Below are positions 36,052 through 46,032 of a stretch of DNA of 61,877 nt, one piece after another. Each line of letters starts with the position of its first letter. Position 1 is the first letter of the stretch. The position numbers were made by a program, and so were the translations under genes. The notes below the pieces were generated by a model, which saw only the letters and a program-made list of their open reading frames with translations, did no database searches and had not been told where the DNA came from. This DNA is from an uncultured Tenacibaculum sp. (GTDB taxonomy: Bacteria; Bacteroidota; Bacteroidia; Flavobacteriales; Flavobacteriaceae): NCBI GenBank assembly GCA_947496185.1, contig CANMCD010000018.1, positions 1-61,877 of the forward strand. Reading direction: 5' to 3'.

Positions 36052-37284
36052 TTAAATTAGTTGTCCATTGATATATACACTATCAATTAAATTTGAACCA
36101 AAACTGTAAGGAATAAATCCGTAAGATGGGATTTCTTTTGTGATTATAAAATTTGCTTTTTTCCCTTTAGTGATACTGCCTACTTCATCTGATAAGTTCA
36201 TCGCATAAGCTCCATTAACCGTAGCAGCATTGATGGCTTCTTCTGGAGTCATTTTCATTTTGATACAAGCTGTTGCAACAACAAAATTCATATTCCCAGA
36301 AGGAGTTGACCCAGGGTTAAAATCTGTAGCTAAGGCTAAAGGTAAGCCAGCGTTGATAATTTCTCTGGCTGGTGTATAAGGAATGCTTAAAAAGTACGAG
36401 CATGAAGGTAGTGCCACAGGCATGGTTTCTGTTCCCTGTAGTACTTTAATATCTTCAGGATTCATAACCTCCAAATGATCTACTGATAAAGCATGATGCT
36501 TAACACTTACTTCTATACCTCCAATAGCAGTGAATTGGTTTACGTGTGTTTTTGGAATAAGTCCGTATTTGTTGGCAGCAGTGAGTATTTTATCAGTATC
36601 TTCTACAGAAAAATAACCCGTTTCACAAAATACATCTACAAATTCAGCTAAATTTTCTTTGGCAATTAAAGGGAGCATATCATTTATAATTAAGGTAAGA
36701 TAGCCTTCTTTATTTTCAGTATATTCTTTAGGGAAAGCGTGTGCTCCTAAAAAGGTTGCTTTAATAGGTAAAGAAAAATTCTCTTTTAATTTTTTGATGA
36801 CACGTAGCATTTTTAGCTCAGCATCAACGGTTAAACCGTATCCTGATTTAATTTCCACTGCCCCCGTACCTAATGCCATGATTTCTTCTAGACGTTTGGC
36901 AGATTGGTGATAGAGTTCCGCTTCAGATGTTTCCTGTAGTTTTTTGGCTGAGTTTAAAATACCTCCACCTTTATTGGCGATTTCTTCATAACTTAAGCCA
37001 TTGATACGATCTACAAACTCTTGTTCTCTATTTCCTGCATAGACAATATGTGTATGCGAATCACACCAAGTTGGTAAAACCATTTTTCCATTACAGTCAA
37101 TAATTTTATCAGCAGATTCAGGTGCGTTAGTCATTTCTCCAAAATCAATAATTTTTTCATCTTCAATCACTAAAAAAGCATTTTTTATAGTAGGGAGTAT
37201 TTTCATGTCTTTCCCTTTAACTTTTTTGATACTAAGATCTCTAACCTGAATAAGTTCTTTGATGTTCTTTAATAATGTAATCAT
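36052..37284 (-). CDS. hutI: Imidazolonepropionase (HutI)
   Basis: Opens the ring of imidazolone-5-propionate to give N-formimidoyl-L-glutamate. It is a 410-residue amidohydrolase with the metal motif CDSHTHIVYAG, the family stretch VEIKSGYGLTVDAELKMLRV, and ATDFNPGS near the end. It is the first gene of a hutI-hutG pair transcribed on the minus strand. Confidence 0.95.
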   Translation of the reverse strand: MITLLKNIKELIQVRDLSIKKVKGKDMKILPTIKNAFLVIEDEKIIDFGEMTNAPESADKIIDCNGKMVLPTWCDSHTHIVYAGNREQEFVDRINGLSYEEIANKGGGILNSAKKLQETSEAELYHQSAKRLEEIMALGTGAVEIKSGYGLTVDAELKMLRVIKKLKENFSLPIKATFLGAHAFPKEYTENKEGYLTLIINDMLPLIAKENLAEFVDVFCETGYFSVEDTDKILTAANKYGLIPKTHVNQFTAIGGIEVSVKHHALSVDHLEVMNPEDIKVLQGTETMPVALPSCSYFLSIPYTPAREIINAGLPLALATDFNPGSTPSGNMNFVVATACIKMKMTPEEAINAATVNGAYAMNLSDEVGSITKGKKANFIITKEIPSYGFIPYSFGSNLIDSVYINGQLI

Positions 37285-37386
37285 GTAGTGTTCGTATTAA
37301 CTGAGACAAACTTACATTAAAAACTTTAATTAATTTGAGACATTTTACATCCGAATTACACGTTTTTTCTATAGGTATAATTAAAG

Positions 37387-38184
37387 TTACAAGATAAAAT
37401 TACGTTGTCGTTTTGCTTCAAAAGTTAGTATAGCAGCAGCCACGGATACATTCATAGAGTCAATAGCACCTTGCATCGGTATATAGATGTTTTGTGTCGC
37501 TTTTTTTCTCCAAATATCAGTCAATCCAGTAGCCTCGGTTCCAACGACCATGGCGGAAGGTTTGGTGTAATCATTTAGGTGATAGGGATTCGCATTTTGT
37601 AAGGTGGCACTGTAGATATGGATGTTTTTCGCTAATAAAAAACGACATATTTCTTCAGAACTTCCAACACCTATTTGATTGGTAAATATGCACCCAATAC
37701 TTGAACGTATTATGTTTGGGTTAAATAAGTCTGTTTTTGGGTTGGCAATAAATACAGCATCGATTTTAGCAGCATCAGCGGTACGAAGCATGGCACCAAT
37801 ATTACCAGGTTTTTCAATACCTTCCATTACTAAGATTAAGGGATTTTGTTTGTTGAAGGAAATGTTGTTTAGTTCAAAGCTTTTAGTTTTTACAAGAGCT
37901 AATACCCCTTCCGTAGATTCTCTATAAGCAACTTTTTGGTAAACTTCTTTTGCTAATTGTGTAATTATAAGGTTTTCTGATTGGTATTGGTTTAGTTCAT
38001 TTTCATTGCATAATGAAGGTGTGTAAAAAAGCTCTGCAACTTCATAGCCACCTTTTAGTACCAAGGAAATTTCTCTTTTACCTTCTACTATGAAAGCTTC
38101 TTGTTTTTTTCTTTCACGAGACTTTTCTTGGAGTTTTAAAAGGTTTTTTATTGTAGGGTTATGCAGGCTGTTAATCACTTTCAT
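37387..38184 (-). CDS. RNA 2'-O-ribose methyltransferase, SpoU/TrmH family
   Basis: A 265-residue SPOUT enzyme with an N-terminal substrate-binding domain (residues ~1-100, KVINSLHNPTIKNLLKL) and the methyltransferase knot domain (~105-265): EGIEKPGNIGAMLRTADAA, VGTEATGL and MNVSVAAAI. It is probably an rRNA methyltransferase of the RlmB/TsnR type; the exact target cannot be told. Confidence 0.9.
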   Translation of the reverse strand: MKVINSLHNPTIKNLLKLQEKSRERKKQEAFIVEGKREISLVLKGGYEVAELFYTPSLCNENELNQYQSENLIITQLAKEVYQKVAYRESTEGVLALVKTKSFELNNISFNKQNPLILVMEGIEKPGNIGAMLRTADAAKIDAVFIANPKTDLFNPNIIRSSIGCIFTNQIGVGSSEEICRFLLAKNIHIYSATLQNANPYHLNDYTKPSAMVVGTEATGLTDIWRKKATQNIYIPMQGAIDSMNVSVAAAILTFEAKRQRNFIL

Positions 38185-38470
38185 GCTGCAAAAATAATAT
38201 TAAAACTTGTTATATCAAGTGAAGACCGAATAGATCTTGACTTTTGGGTTTTGAGATGAATTGGGTGGGATTTGTTCAGATGAGATATTTTTAAGAAATA
38301 AATGAAGTCAGAATTAGTTTGTTATAAATTCTAGTAATGAGATGTTGAGTTTTTAACTGTAGATTAATGCTTGAGCAAACAATATTTGTTATTTTTGGAA
38401 TAGATTACTTTATGTATAGGGTTGTGGTTAACTCTTTGATTACTAAGGTTATTGATTAAAGGTTATTTTT

Positions 38471-40918
38471 ATGAGATTTCTTAACACACTGGTTATAGCG
38501 TGGTTGTTTTTTTTAAACGGTTCTTTTTTAATAGCACAAAATAAGTATAGAGCTGAAAGAGAAAAAATACATGATTTAATACATACAAAATTAAAAGTTG
38601 ATTTTAATTTTAAAGAAAAAGAGCTTAATGGCGAAGAGTGGGTTACTATGACTCCTCACTTTTATGAAACAGATAAAATAACCTTAGATGCGAAAGCAAT
38701 GATTATCCATAAGGTAATGAAAGGTAGTACTGTTTTAGATTATAATTATGATGGAAGTAAATTAATAATTGATTTACTAAGAAAATATAAAAAAGGAGAA
38801 GAGATTACTTTGTATATAAAATATACGGCTCGCCCTGAAAAAGTAACTCAAAAAGGGAGTGAATCGATTACGGCAGCAAAGGGGTTATATTTTATTAATC
38901 CTACAGGGCTAGATAAGAATAAACCAATACAAATTTGGACACAAGGTGAAACGGAAGCAAGCAGTTGTTGGTTTCCCACTATTGATGCTCCGAATCAGAA
39001 AACATCTCAAGAGTTATATATTACGGTTCCCAATAAGTATGTGACACTTTCTAATGGTAAATTAGAGACACAGACTAATAATGTTGATGGTACACGAACA
39101 GATTATTGGAACTTTACTAAGAAACATGCTCCTTATTTGTTTTTTATGGGGGTAGGAGAGTATGAGGTGGTTAAAGATTATTATAAAAATATTCCTGTAG
39201 ATTATTATGTAGAAAAAAAATACGCTCCTCATGCAAAGCAAATTTTTGGATTAACGCCAGAAATGTTAGCTTTTTATAGTAAAATTACAGGTATAGAATA
39301 TCCTTGGAACAAGTACGCTCAAATTGTAGGTAGAGATTTTGTGAGTGGTGCTATGGAGAATACTACAGCCGTTATACATGGAGAACGTGCGAATCTGATG
39401 CCTGGACAATTGATAGATAAAAACACCCATGAAGAGACGATAGCACATGAGGCATTTCATCATTGGTTTGGTAACTTGGTTACAGCAGAAAGTTGGAGTA
39501 ATTTAACTATTAATGAAAGTTTCGCTAATTATGGTGAATACTTATGGTTCGAACATAAATATGGTAAAAATGTTGCGGATGCTCATATGTTTAAAGACCT
39601 AACGTCATACAAAGAAGGACAAAATTATGATAAACACCTTGTTCGTTTTTATTATGATGATAAGGAAGATATGTTTGATGCTGTGAGTTATTTTAAAGGA
39701 GGAGCAATTGTTCATATGTTACGAAAGTTTTTAGGAGATAAGGCGTTTTTTGAAGGGATACACCAGTTTTTGACGAAATACAAGTATGGATCAGCAGAAG
39801 CACATCAATTGCGGCTGACTTTTGAAGAGGTTACGGGGAAAGATTTAAATTGGTTTTTTAACCAATGGTATTATAATACAGGTCATCCAAGGTTAGACAT
39901 TTCTTACGATTATAATAAGTTAAGAAAAACAGTAACTGTAAACATAATGCAAATGCAATTAAATGAGTTTAAATTTCCATTTGCAATCGATATTTTTGAG
40001 GGAACTAAAAGAACTAGACATGAGGTTTTTGTATATGGAAAAGACGCTTCGTTTACTTTTTCTTATACCAAGCAGCCGACCTTGATCCAAGTAAATGCAG
40101 ATGGTGTTTTGTTGTGTGATATAAATGAAAATAAAGTACTGAGTGACTATATTAATCAATTAAAATTAGCAGATAATTTTGTGCACAAACGAGAGGCTTT
40201 AATTGAAGTTGCTAAAAAACAAATGGATAAAAGAGCTTTTACGGCTATTGCCGCAGCTATGGATGATCCATTTTATGAGATTAGAGCTTTAGCAGTACAG
40301 CATATTAATTTAATTAATAAGTATGCGAAGAAAAATGTAATTGAAAAAATAAAGTATTTGGCAATGAATGACCCAAAAACTATCGTTAGAGCTGCTGCTA
40401 TAGAGACTTTGGGGAAATTAACCGATCCAGAATTAAAACCAGTTTTTGAGAAAGGGTTAAAAAGCACTTCTTATTCTGTATTAGGTAAGTCTTTGGTAGC
40501 TATGTATTATGTTGATAAACAAGAGGCTATTAAAAGATCTAAAACGTTACCTATAGGAGTGAAAAAAATTATAGCCACTCCCTTAACAAGAATTTATTTG
40601 GAAGAAGATGACGATAGTGAAATAAATTTTGTGGCTAGTAATGTAATGATTGGTCTTTTTTCGAGTCCAAATAAACAGGTACAACGATTGTATGAAAGGG
40701 CGTATGAAAAAATTTCTAAAAGTGATAATACCACCGCTATCAAAAATTTAGCAGATGATATTGTTGTAAAAGGGAAAGAATATAAAAAATATAGTTTTGA
40801 TAAAGTAGGAATTAATATTTTGCGTAAAATGGTGCAAATACAAAAAGAATCTAACTTGACTAATAAGCATAAAAATATTGAAATTATTAAGACTGCTATG
40901 GCGCAATTATTGGAATAA
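38471..40918 (+). CDS. Secreted M1 family aminopeptidase
   Basis: A zinc aminopeptidase of 815 residues with a Sec signal peptide (MRFLNTLVIAWLFFLNGSFLIAQ). The exopeptidase motif GAMEN is at VSGAMENTT. The zinc site is His326-Glu327-x-x-His330 with Glu349 in NESFA, exactly the HExxH-x18-E spacing. A C-terminal helical part (~550-815) looks HEAT-like (DPFYEIRALAVQHI, DPKTIVRAAAIETLG). It probably trims peptides in the periplasm. The msrA gene follows after 17 bp. Confidence 0.95.
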   Translation: MRFLNTLVIAWLFFLNGSFLIAQNKYRAEREKIHDLIHTKLKVDFNFKEKELNGEEWVTMTPHFYETDKITLDAKAMIIHKVMKGSTVLDYNYDGSKLIIDLLRKYKKGEEITLYIKYTARPEKVTQKGSESITAAKGLYFINPTGLDKNKPIQIWTQGETEASSCWFPTIDAPNQKTSQELYITVPNKYVTLSNGKLETQTNNVDGTRTDYWNFTKKHAPYLFFMGVGEYEVVKDYYKNIPVDYYVEKKYAPHAKQIFGLTPEMLAFYSKITGIEYPWNKYAQIVGRDFVSGAMENTTAVIHGERANLMPGQLIDKNTHEETIAHEAFHHWFGNLVTAESWSNLTINESFANYGEYLWFEHKYGKNVADAHMFKDLTSYKEGQNYDKHLVRFYYDDKEDMFDAVSYFKGGAIVHMLRKFLGDKAFFEGIHQFLTKYKYGSAEAHQLRLTFEEVTGKDLNWFFNQWYYNTGHPRLDISYDYNKLRKTVTVNIMQMQLNEFKFPFAIDIFEGTKRTRHEVFVYGKDASFTFSYTKQPTLIQVNADGVLLCDINENKVLSDYINQLKLADNFVHKREALIEVAKKQMDKRAFTAIAAAMDDPFYEIRALAVQHINLINKYAKKNVIEKIKYLAMNDPKTIVRAAAIETLGKLTDPELKPVFEKGLKSTSYSVLGKSLVAMYYVDKQEAIKRSKTLPIGVKKIIATPLTRIYLEEDDDSEINFVASNVMIGLFSSPNKQVQRLYERAYEKISKSDNTTAIKNLADDIVVKGKEYKKYSFDKVGINILRKMVQIQKESNLTNKHKNIEIIKTAMAQLLE

Positions 40919-40935
40919 TTTAAATCAGAACATAA

Positions 40936-41559
40936 ATGAGAATAATAAAGTTTTTAGGAGTAATAGGTTTGTTTTTAACTGTTTTTTTAGGATTTAAACA
41001 GTCTTCTAAAACTCAGAATTCAGGGGCGCCTAATAAGGTAGCATATTTTGCAAGTGGTTGTTTTTGGTGCGTTGAATCTATTTTTGAAAGTGTTGAAGGG
41101 GTAGATGAGGCAGTATCAGGTTATTCAGGTGGAAGAACATTAAACCCTTCGTATAAAAAAATAGGAACAGGGAAAACAGGGCATGCAGAAACAGTTGCGG
41201 TATATTATGATGCTAACAAAGTAAGCTTTCAAACTTTGGTTGATGTTTTTTTTGGCTCACATGACCCTACAACTGTAAATGGACAAGCACCTGATTTTGG
41301 CACACAATATCGCTCGATAGCTTTTTATCAAACAAAAGAAGAAAAAGAAATTATTCAGAAAACAATTGCTCGTTTAAACAAAGATATATACAAAGGGAAA
41401 ATAGCTACGGAAGTAGCGAAATTTGTAGCTTTTTATCAAGCAGAGGATTATCATCAGAACTATAAAAAATTACACCCTAACGATCCATATGTTCGTAATG
41501 TATCTGTTCCTAGGTTAAATAGATTTAAAAAGAAGTTTCCTCATTTGTTAAAAAAATAA
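40936..41559 (+). CDS. msrA: Peptide-methionine (S)-S-oxide reductase MsrA, exported
   Basis: Repairs oxidised methionine. The 207-residue protein has an N-terminal membrane/signal segment (MRIIKFLGVIGLFLTVFLGF) followed by the MsrA domain with catalytic cysteine in SGCFWCVESIF, plus GYSGGRTLNPSY and GHAETVAVYYD. The signal indicates action in the periplasm, next to the exported aminopeptidase. Only the MsrA domain is present, without MsrB fusion. Confidence 0.94.
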   Translation: MRIIKFLGVIGLFLTVFLGFKQSSKTQNSGAPNKVAYFASGCFWCVESIFESVEGVDEAVSGYSGGRTLNPSYKKIGTGKTGHAETVAVYYDANKVSFQTLVDVFFGSHDPTTVNGQAPDFGTQYRSIAFYQTKEEKEIIQKTIARLNKDIYKGKIATEVAKFVAFYQAEDYHQNYKKLHPNDPYVRNVSVPRLNRFKKKFPHLLKK

Positions 41560-41699
41560 ACACACACACACATCCAAGTTATCAATATCACTACTAAATG
41601 AGTTGTATGATAACTTAGGTTGTTGGTTTTAACAGTATTATAAAATCAAGTTTTTTAATTTTAAATATGTTAAATTAAAAAATACTTAATAAGTAAAGT

Positions 41700-42569
41700 T
41701 TAACTAGCGTGTTTGTGAGCTTTGTATGATGAGCGAACAAGTGCGCTACTTTCAACGTACATAAAGCCCATTTCTTTACCTATAGTTTCATACTTTTTAA
41801 ATTGATCTGGAGTAATGAATTGTTTAACAGGTAAATGTTTTTTAGTGGGTTGTAAGTATTGCCCTAATGTGATAACGTCTAAACCTACACCTCTAAGGTC
41901 TTCCATAGTTTGAATAACCTCTTTTTCGGTTTCACCAAGGCCAAGCATGAGTCCTGATTTGGTTCGCATCCCATTTTCTTTTAGATATCTTAAAACGCCT
42001 AAACTTCGATCGTATTTAGCTTGAATACGTACTTCTCGTGTGAGTCGTTTTACGGTTTCCATATTGTGAGAAACAACTTCTGGGTGTACCTTGATAATAC
42101 GGTCAATCAATTTTTCATTTCCTTGAAAATCTGGAATTAATGTTTCGAGAGTGGTGTTTGGGTTAGCCCTTCTGATAGCTTCTACAGTCTCTGCCCAAAT
42201 AATAGAACCTCCATCTTTTAAATCATCTCGATCAACTGAGGTAATAACGGCATGTTTGATATTCATGATTTTAATAGAACGTGCTACTTTTTCCGGTTCA
42301 TCCCATTCAACAGTATTAGGCCTTCCTGTTTTTACACCACAAAAACCACAAGACCTAGTACAAATATTCCCTAGAATCATAAATGTAGCAGTTCCTTCTC
42401 CCCAGCATTCGCCCATATTCGGGCAACTACCACTGGTACAAATGGTATTTAGCTTGTATTTATCCACTAAGCCTCTAAGCTCTGTGTACTTTTTCCCTAC
42501 AGGTAGTTTAACGCGTAACCACTTGGGTTTTTTAGGTCTTTCTGGAAGTGCTACTGGTTGTTTTGTCAT
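41700..42569 (-). CDS. lipA: Lipoyl synthase
   Basis: A radical SAM enzyme that inserts two sulfurs into octanoyl groups on lipoyl domains. The 289-residue protein carries both clusters: the auxiliary motif C-x4-C-x5-C in [12 protein letters not shown] and the SAM motif CTRSCGFC. The C-terminal VRSSYKA (RSSY) is also present. No lipB is adjacent. Confidence 0.97.
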   Translation of the reverse strand: MTKQPVALPERPKKPKWLRVKLPVGKKYTELRGLVDKYKLNTICTSGSCPNMGECWGEGTATFMILGNICTRSCGFCGVKTGRPNTVEWDEPEKVARSIKIMNIKHAVITSVDRDDLKDGGSIIWAETVEAIRRANPNTTLETLIPDFQGNEKLIDRIIKVHPEVVSHNMETVKRLTREVRIQAKYDRSLGVLRYLKENGMRTKSGLMLGLGETEKEVIQTMEDLRGVGLDVITLGQYLQPTKKHLPVKQFITPDQFKKYETIGKEMGFMYVESSALVRSSYKAHKHAS

Positions 42570-42611
42570 TCTTCAGTCATAAACGTAGCTGCAAATTTAC
42601 GAATAAAAGAT

Positions 42612-43829
42612 TTAGAAATTAAGTAAAAACCATATACTAAATCCAATTAAAAAAATAATACCAGCCAAACTCAATATTTTTATTGATTTATCTGGACGGT
42701 GTTTTTCTGGGGTATGTTTTCCCGTGATCAATATATAGTTGAGAATCGCATAAAATGGAGCAGTCAAAAATGATAGTACAGTAGCAATTTTGATCAAAAA
42801 CCCCATGTCAGATAAAAAATATTTTAAGATAATATAAGTACCACTAGCTAGAATAACAATCCAAAACCAATAAGATAACTTTATTTTACCATTAAATAGT
42901 AGGGAGGAGGTTTTACTTATTGCTCTTGGTGATGCATCTAAGGTTGTAAGGGTACTACTAAACATTGTGGTAAAAGCAGCTGCCCCAATAAAAATATGAG
43001 CAAATTCACCTAAATTTCTAGTGTAAAGGTTGATGAATTGCGATGCAAAAATTGTCCCCTTACTTGAAAAAGTTTGTCCAGACTTATACATTATTAATGC
43101 ACCAAGAATGACAAAGCATACCCCAAGTAAAAACGTACCTATATATCCCACATTAAAATCGAAAATAGCTTGTTTGGTAGCAGTTTTTGTAAGCGTAGTT
43201 TTGTCTTTTTCAACAGACCAAAGAGAGTGCCATATCGAAATATCAAGTGGGGCAGGCATCCAACCTAAAAAAGCAATTAAAAATGTAATTTCAGCAGTGC
43301 CAGAAGGAATAATTTGTATAAATGTATGTGTTTTTTCTGTACTTAGAATGGCTACTAAAACAGCAATAACAGTACTTGCTATAAGTATAGCTACTATATA
43401 TTTCATTAGATTATCTAACAGTTTGTATTTTCCTATTACTAAGATAAGAAGGCTAATGAGAATAACTGTTGCCGACCATAATACCAAATCGTTGCTTATG
43501 CCAAATATATGTGAAGCCAATCCAGCTGTAACAATAGTGACAGCAGCTTGCATGGTAAACATGACTGCAAAGTTTAAGATATAATAACTTATTAATACCC
43601 CTTTACCTAACTTTTTATAACCATCAAGCAAGGTTTCACCAGTTGCACTAGCATACCTAGGACCAAACTGGAAAAAAGGATATTTGAATAAATGTACCAA
43701 AACTAAGGCCCATAAGAGACCGAATCCAAACTCTGCACCAGCACGAGTGGATTGTACTAGATGTGAGACGCCAATAGCAGCCCCGGCAAACAATAGTCCA
43801 GGCCCCAGCGATGAATATTTATTTTTCAT
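42612..43829 (-). CDS. Nramp-like divalent-cation transporter with altered metal site
   Basis: A 405-residue protein with about 11 membrane helices and LeuT-type order. It resembles Nramp transporters (GPGLLFAGAAIGVSHLVQS at the start, SAT near FGPRYASATGETLLDGY). The metal-binding DPGN of helix 1 reads IGVSH, and the MPH motif of helix 6 reads WMPAPLDIS. Canonical iron/manganese coordination is therefore missing; a different substrate such as magnesium or an organic solute is possible. Confidence 0.8.
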   Translation of the reverse strand: MKNKYSSLGPGLLFAGAAIGVSHLVQSTRAGAEFGFGLLWALVLVHLFKYPFFQFGPRYASATGETLLDGYKKLGKGVLISYYILNFAVMFTMQAAVTIVTAGLASHIFGISNDLVLWSATVILISLLILVIGKYKLLDNLMKYIVAILIASTVIAVLVAILSTEKTHTFIQIIPSGTAEITFLIAFLGWMPAPLDISIWHSLWSVEKDKTTLTKTATKQAIFDFNVGYIGTFLLGVCFVILGALIMYKSGQTFSSKGTIFASQFINLYTRNLGEFAHIFIGAAAFTTMFSSTLTTLDASPRAISKTSSLLFNGKIKLSYWFWIVILASGTYIILKYFLSDMGFLIKIATVLSFLTAPFYAILNYILITGKHTPEKHRPDKSIKILSLAGIIFLIGFSIWFLLNF

Positions 43830-43903
43830 GTTCTAGTGTAAGGGGATTATCAACTAGCAAAATTAAATAAAATATTGATTGGAACTTTTTGATTAAGAAA
43901 TAT

Positions 43904-44464
43904 TTACGTTTTTTTTATGATTTCAGCCAGTAATTTTTTTGCACGTAATAGTTTTACTTTAACGTTGTTGATAGGTTCGTTGGTTTTTTCAGAAATCTCT
44001 TTATAACTCAACTCCTGAAAGTACCGTAAATTAATTACTTCTTGATATTTTGGTTTGAGTTGTTTAATATCTCTTAGTAGTTTTGCTAAATTTTGCTCTG
44101 TAATAACTTTATCTTCAGGAGAAGGAGCGTCATCTATAACGTTAAAAGCCTCTTCTTCTTTTTCGGAACTAATTAATACTGACATTGACGATTTCTTTTT
44201 TCGTAAAAAATCAATATAAACATTTTTAGAGATAGCAATAAGCCATGTTTTAAATTGAAACTTTTCATCATAAGAATCAATTTTGTCAAAAGCTTTGGAG
44301 AAAGTCTGAATCGCAATGTCTTCAGCATCGTTATCGTTTTCTATCTTTTTTAATAAATAAAAATATACACTCGTCCAAAAATGATCTAATAAGAAATTAA
44401 AGGATATCTGATTCCCTTTTTTTGCATTCTTTATATGTTGTAGTATTTCTTTATCTATTTTCAA
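43904..44464 (-). CDS. ECF-type RNA polymerase sigma factor
   Basis: A 186-residue sigma-70 family protein with region 2 (NDAEDIAIQTFSKAFDKIDSY, then FKTWLIAISKNVYIDFLRKKK) and region 4 (LKPKYQEVINLRYFQELSYKEISEKT). It starts 14 bp inside the glycosyltransferase gene, so the two are translationally coupled. No anti-sigma gene follows. Confidence 0.92.
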   Translation of the reverse strand: MKIDKEILQHIKNAKKGNQISFNFLLDHFWTSVYFYLLKKIENDNDAEDIAIQTFSKAFDKIDSYDEKFQFKTWLIAISKNVYIDFLRKKKSSMSVLISSEKEEEAFNVIDDAPSPEDKVITEQNLAKLLRDIKQLKPKYQEVINLRYFQELSYKEISEKTNEPINNVKVKLLRAKKLLAEIIKKT

Positions 44465-45557
44465 CCGATGTATTAAATCTATTTGTTATAAAGGAACCAA
44501 TTAACGTGATAGCATATAAGATGTCTAAAATAGGTAAAAAATAAAAAACCTTTTTCTCTTTTAGAAGACTTATAGTTTTTCCTGTAAACGAATACTGTAT
44601 GATGAAATACAAAAGTAATGCCAATAATGCTATTTTCCAATTCAAAAAGAATAGAAAAGAAATTAATAAATAGTAAAGTACTTTACTAAAGTTAAAAAAA
44701 GCGATAAGAAAACGACTTTTTAAAGAATAGTGAGCGAATAAATTAGCTTGTTTTTTTTGTTCTTTAAAAAAGAGAGCTAATGTGTTTAGTTGTTCATTAT
44801 TTACAAAACTATTATTGTCTATCGAAAACACGGTGTTTTTTGATGTAGCAGCTTCCTTTAAAAATAGATCACATTCTCCATGAGGAATATCAATATGACT
44901 TATAAAACCTTTTACTTTAAAGAATTCTTCTTTAAGAAAGGCAAAATTTGTGGACGATGCTTTATGCGGAAAGCCAAGCTTTAGTGTTGTAAAAGTTTTG
45001 ATAGTATTTATTACATTAAAAAAACTAATAAATAAATGGCTAAAAGTATACTTCTTAACAGAACTGGTTTGATGACCAATGACAATCGTTTTTATATTTG
45101 AAATGTCTTTTGTCATATGATCAATCCATAATTTTGAAGTGGGTTTTGTATTGATATCGCTTATTAAGATGCACTGATGTGCAGCTGCTTTTATTGCCAG
45201 TGTTAAAGCATATTTTTTATTACCCCAAAAATTCTCTTTGTTCTCGACTTTGACAACTTTGATGTTCGTGTGTTTTTGCTGAAATGACTCTATTACCTCA
45301 AGACTATTGTCCGTAGAAGAGTGGTCGACTAATACTATTTCAAAATTATCGTGCTGTTGTTCAATAAAGAAAGGTAAATTCTTTTTTAGCTCTTCAGCTT
45401 TATTTTTAACATATATTAAAATGGATGTAGCTATGGATGGTTGTACTGAACGATCCTTTTTTCTTCTCTTGGGGGTAGCTATAAAAAAGAGTACGTAATA
45501 AAAAAGCTGTATAGCTAACACAACTATAACTGTGAGATGAAAAGTAGAGAGTAACAT
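44451..45557 (-). CDS. Membrane-bound family 2 glycosyltransferase
   Basis: The 368-residue protein has an N-terminal membrane helix (residues ~5-28), a GT-A domain (~40-265) with SILIYVKNKAEELKKNL and VLVDHSSTDNS, and two or three membrane helices at the C-terminus (~285-355). The usual DxD appears as SDIN. Similar proteins transfer sugars to lipid or extracellular glycans. The acceptor is unknown. Confidence 0.85.
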   Translation of the reverse strand: MLLSTFHLTVIVVLAIQLFYYVLFFIATPKRRKKDRSVQPSIATSILIYVKNKAEELKKNLPFFIEQQHDNFEIVLVDHSSTDNSLEVIESFQQKHTNIKVVKVENKENFWGNKKYALTLAIKAAAHQCILISDINTKPTSKLWIDHMTKDISNIKTIVIGHQTSSVKKYTFSHLFISFFNVINTIKTFTTLKLGFPHKASSTNFAFLKEEFFKVKGFISHIDIPHGECDLFLKEAATSKNTVFSIDNNSFVNNEQLNTLALFFKEQKKQANLFAHYSLKSRFLIAFFNFSKVLYYLLISFLFFLNWKIALLALLLYFIIQYSFTGKTISLLKEKKVFYFLPILDILYAITLIGSFITNRFNTSVENR

Positions 45558-45576
45558 ATATATTTAGGTTAGCACC

Positions 45577-45780
45577 TTATTGGTGAGTGGGTTCACTACA
45601 GGTGTCAAATTGGTCTGGAGTTTTTCCACAAAAACCACAAGCATCACCGCTTTTGTTTAACATCGGATTTTGACTAGCACATGTACCAGCAAATTCACCG
45701 TCTTTTTTAGCCCAAATTTTTATAGCAATACCAGCAAAGGCTAAGGCAAGTAAGCCAATAGTAACAAAAATTAATTTCAT
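45577..45780 (-). CDS. Small Cys-rich membrane or secreted protein
   Basis: A 67-residue protein with one N-terminal hydrophobic segment (MKLIFVTIGLLALAFAGIAIKIW) and a short tail with four cysteines (GTCASQNP, GDACGFCGK, DTCSEP). The tail could bind metal or form disulfides. Small proteins of this shape recur in flavobacteria from memory. It lies 19 bp upstream of the glycosyltransferase gene and is probably co-transcribed. Confidence 0.8.
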   Translation of the reverse strand: MKLIFVTIGLLALAFAGIAIKIWAKKDGEFAGTCASQNPMLNKSGDACGFCGKTPDQFDTCSEPTHQ

Positions 45781-46032
45781 CTTGATTAAAGATATATATA
45801 GAAAACAAAAGTAGTAAAACTACCAATAATGTTCATTAATTGTTTAATAATTATTTACTTTTTTCTTATCTTATAGTAAGAAATATTATGTGTAAAAACT
45901 TAATATTTAGACTTTTATTGTTTATAATTGCGTTTTGTTATTTTTTTGAATAGCAATTCAAATTGCAATACCATACTCAGTATTAAACTTTCGAAGCAAT
46001 AAAAGGTCTAACAGAAATAAATTAAATATTTA

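Noticed and set aside
41571-41620. Inverted repeat AAGTTATCA/TGATAACTT after msrA as terminator
   Set aside because: The loop is long and no T-run follows on either strand.
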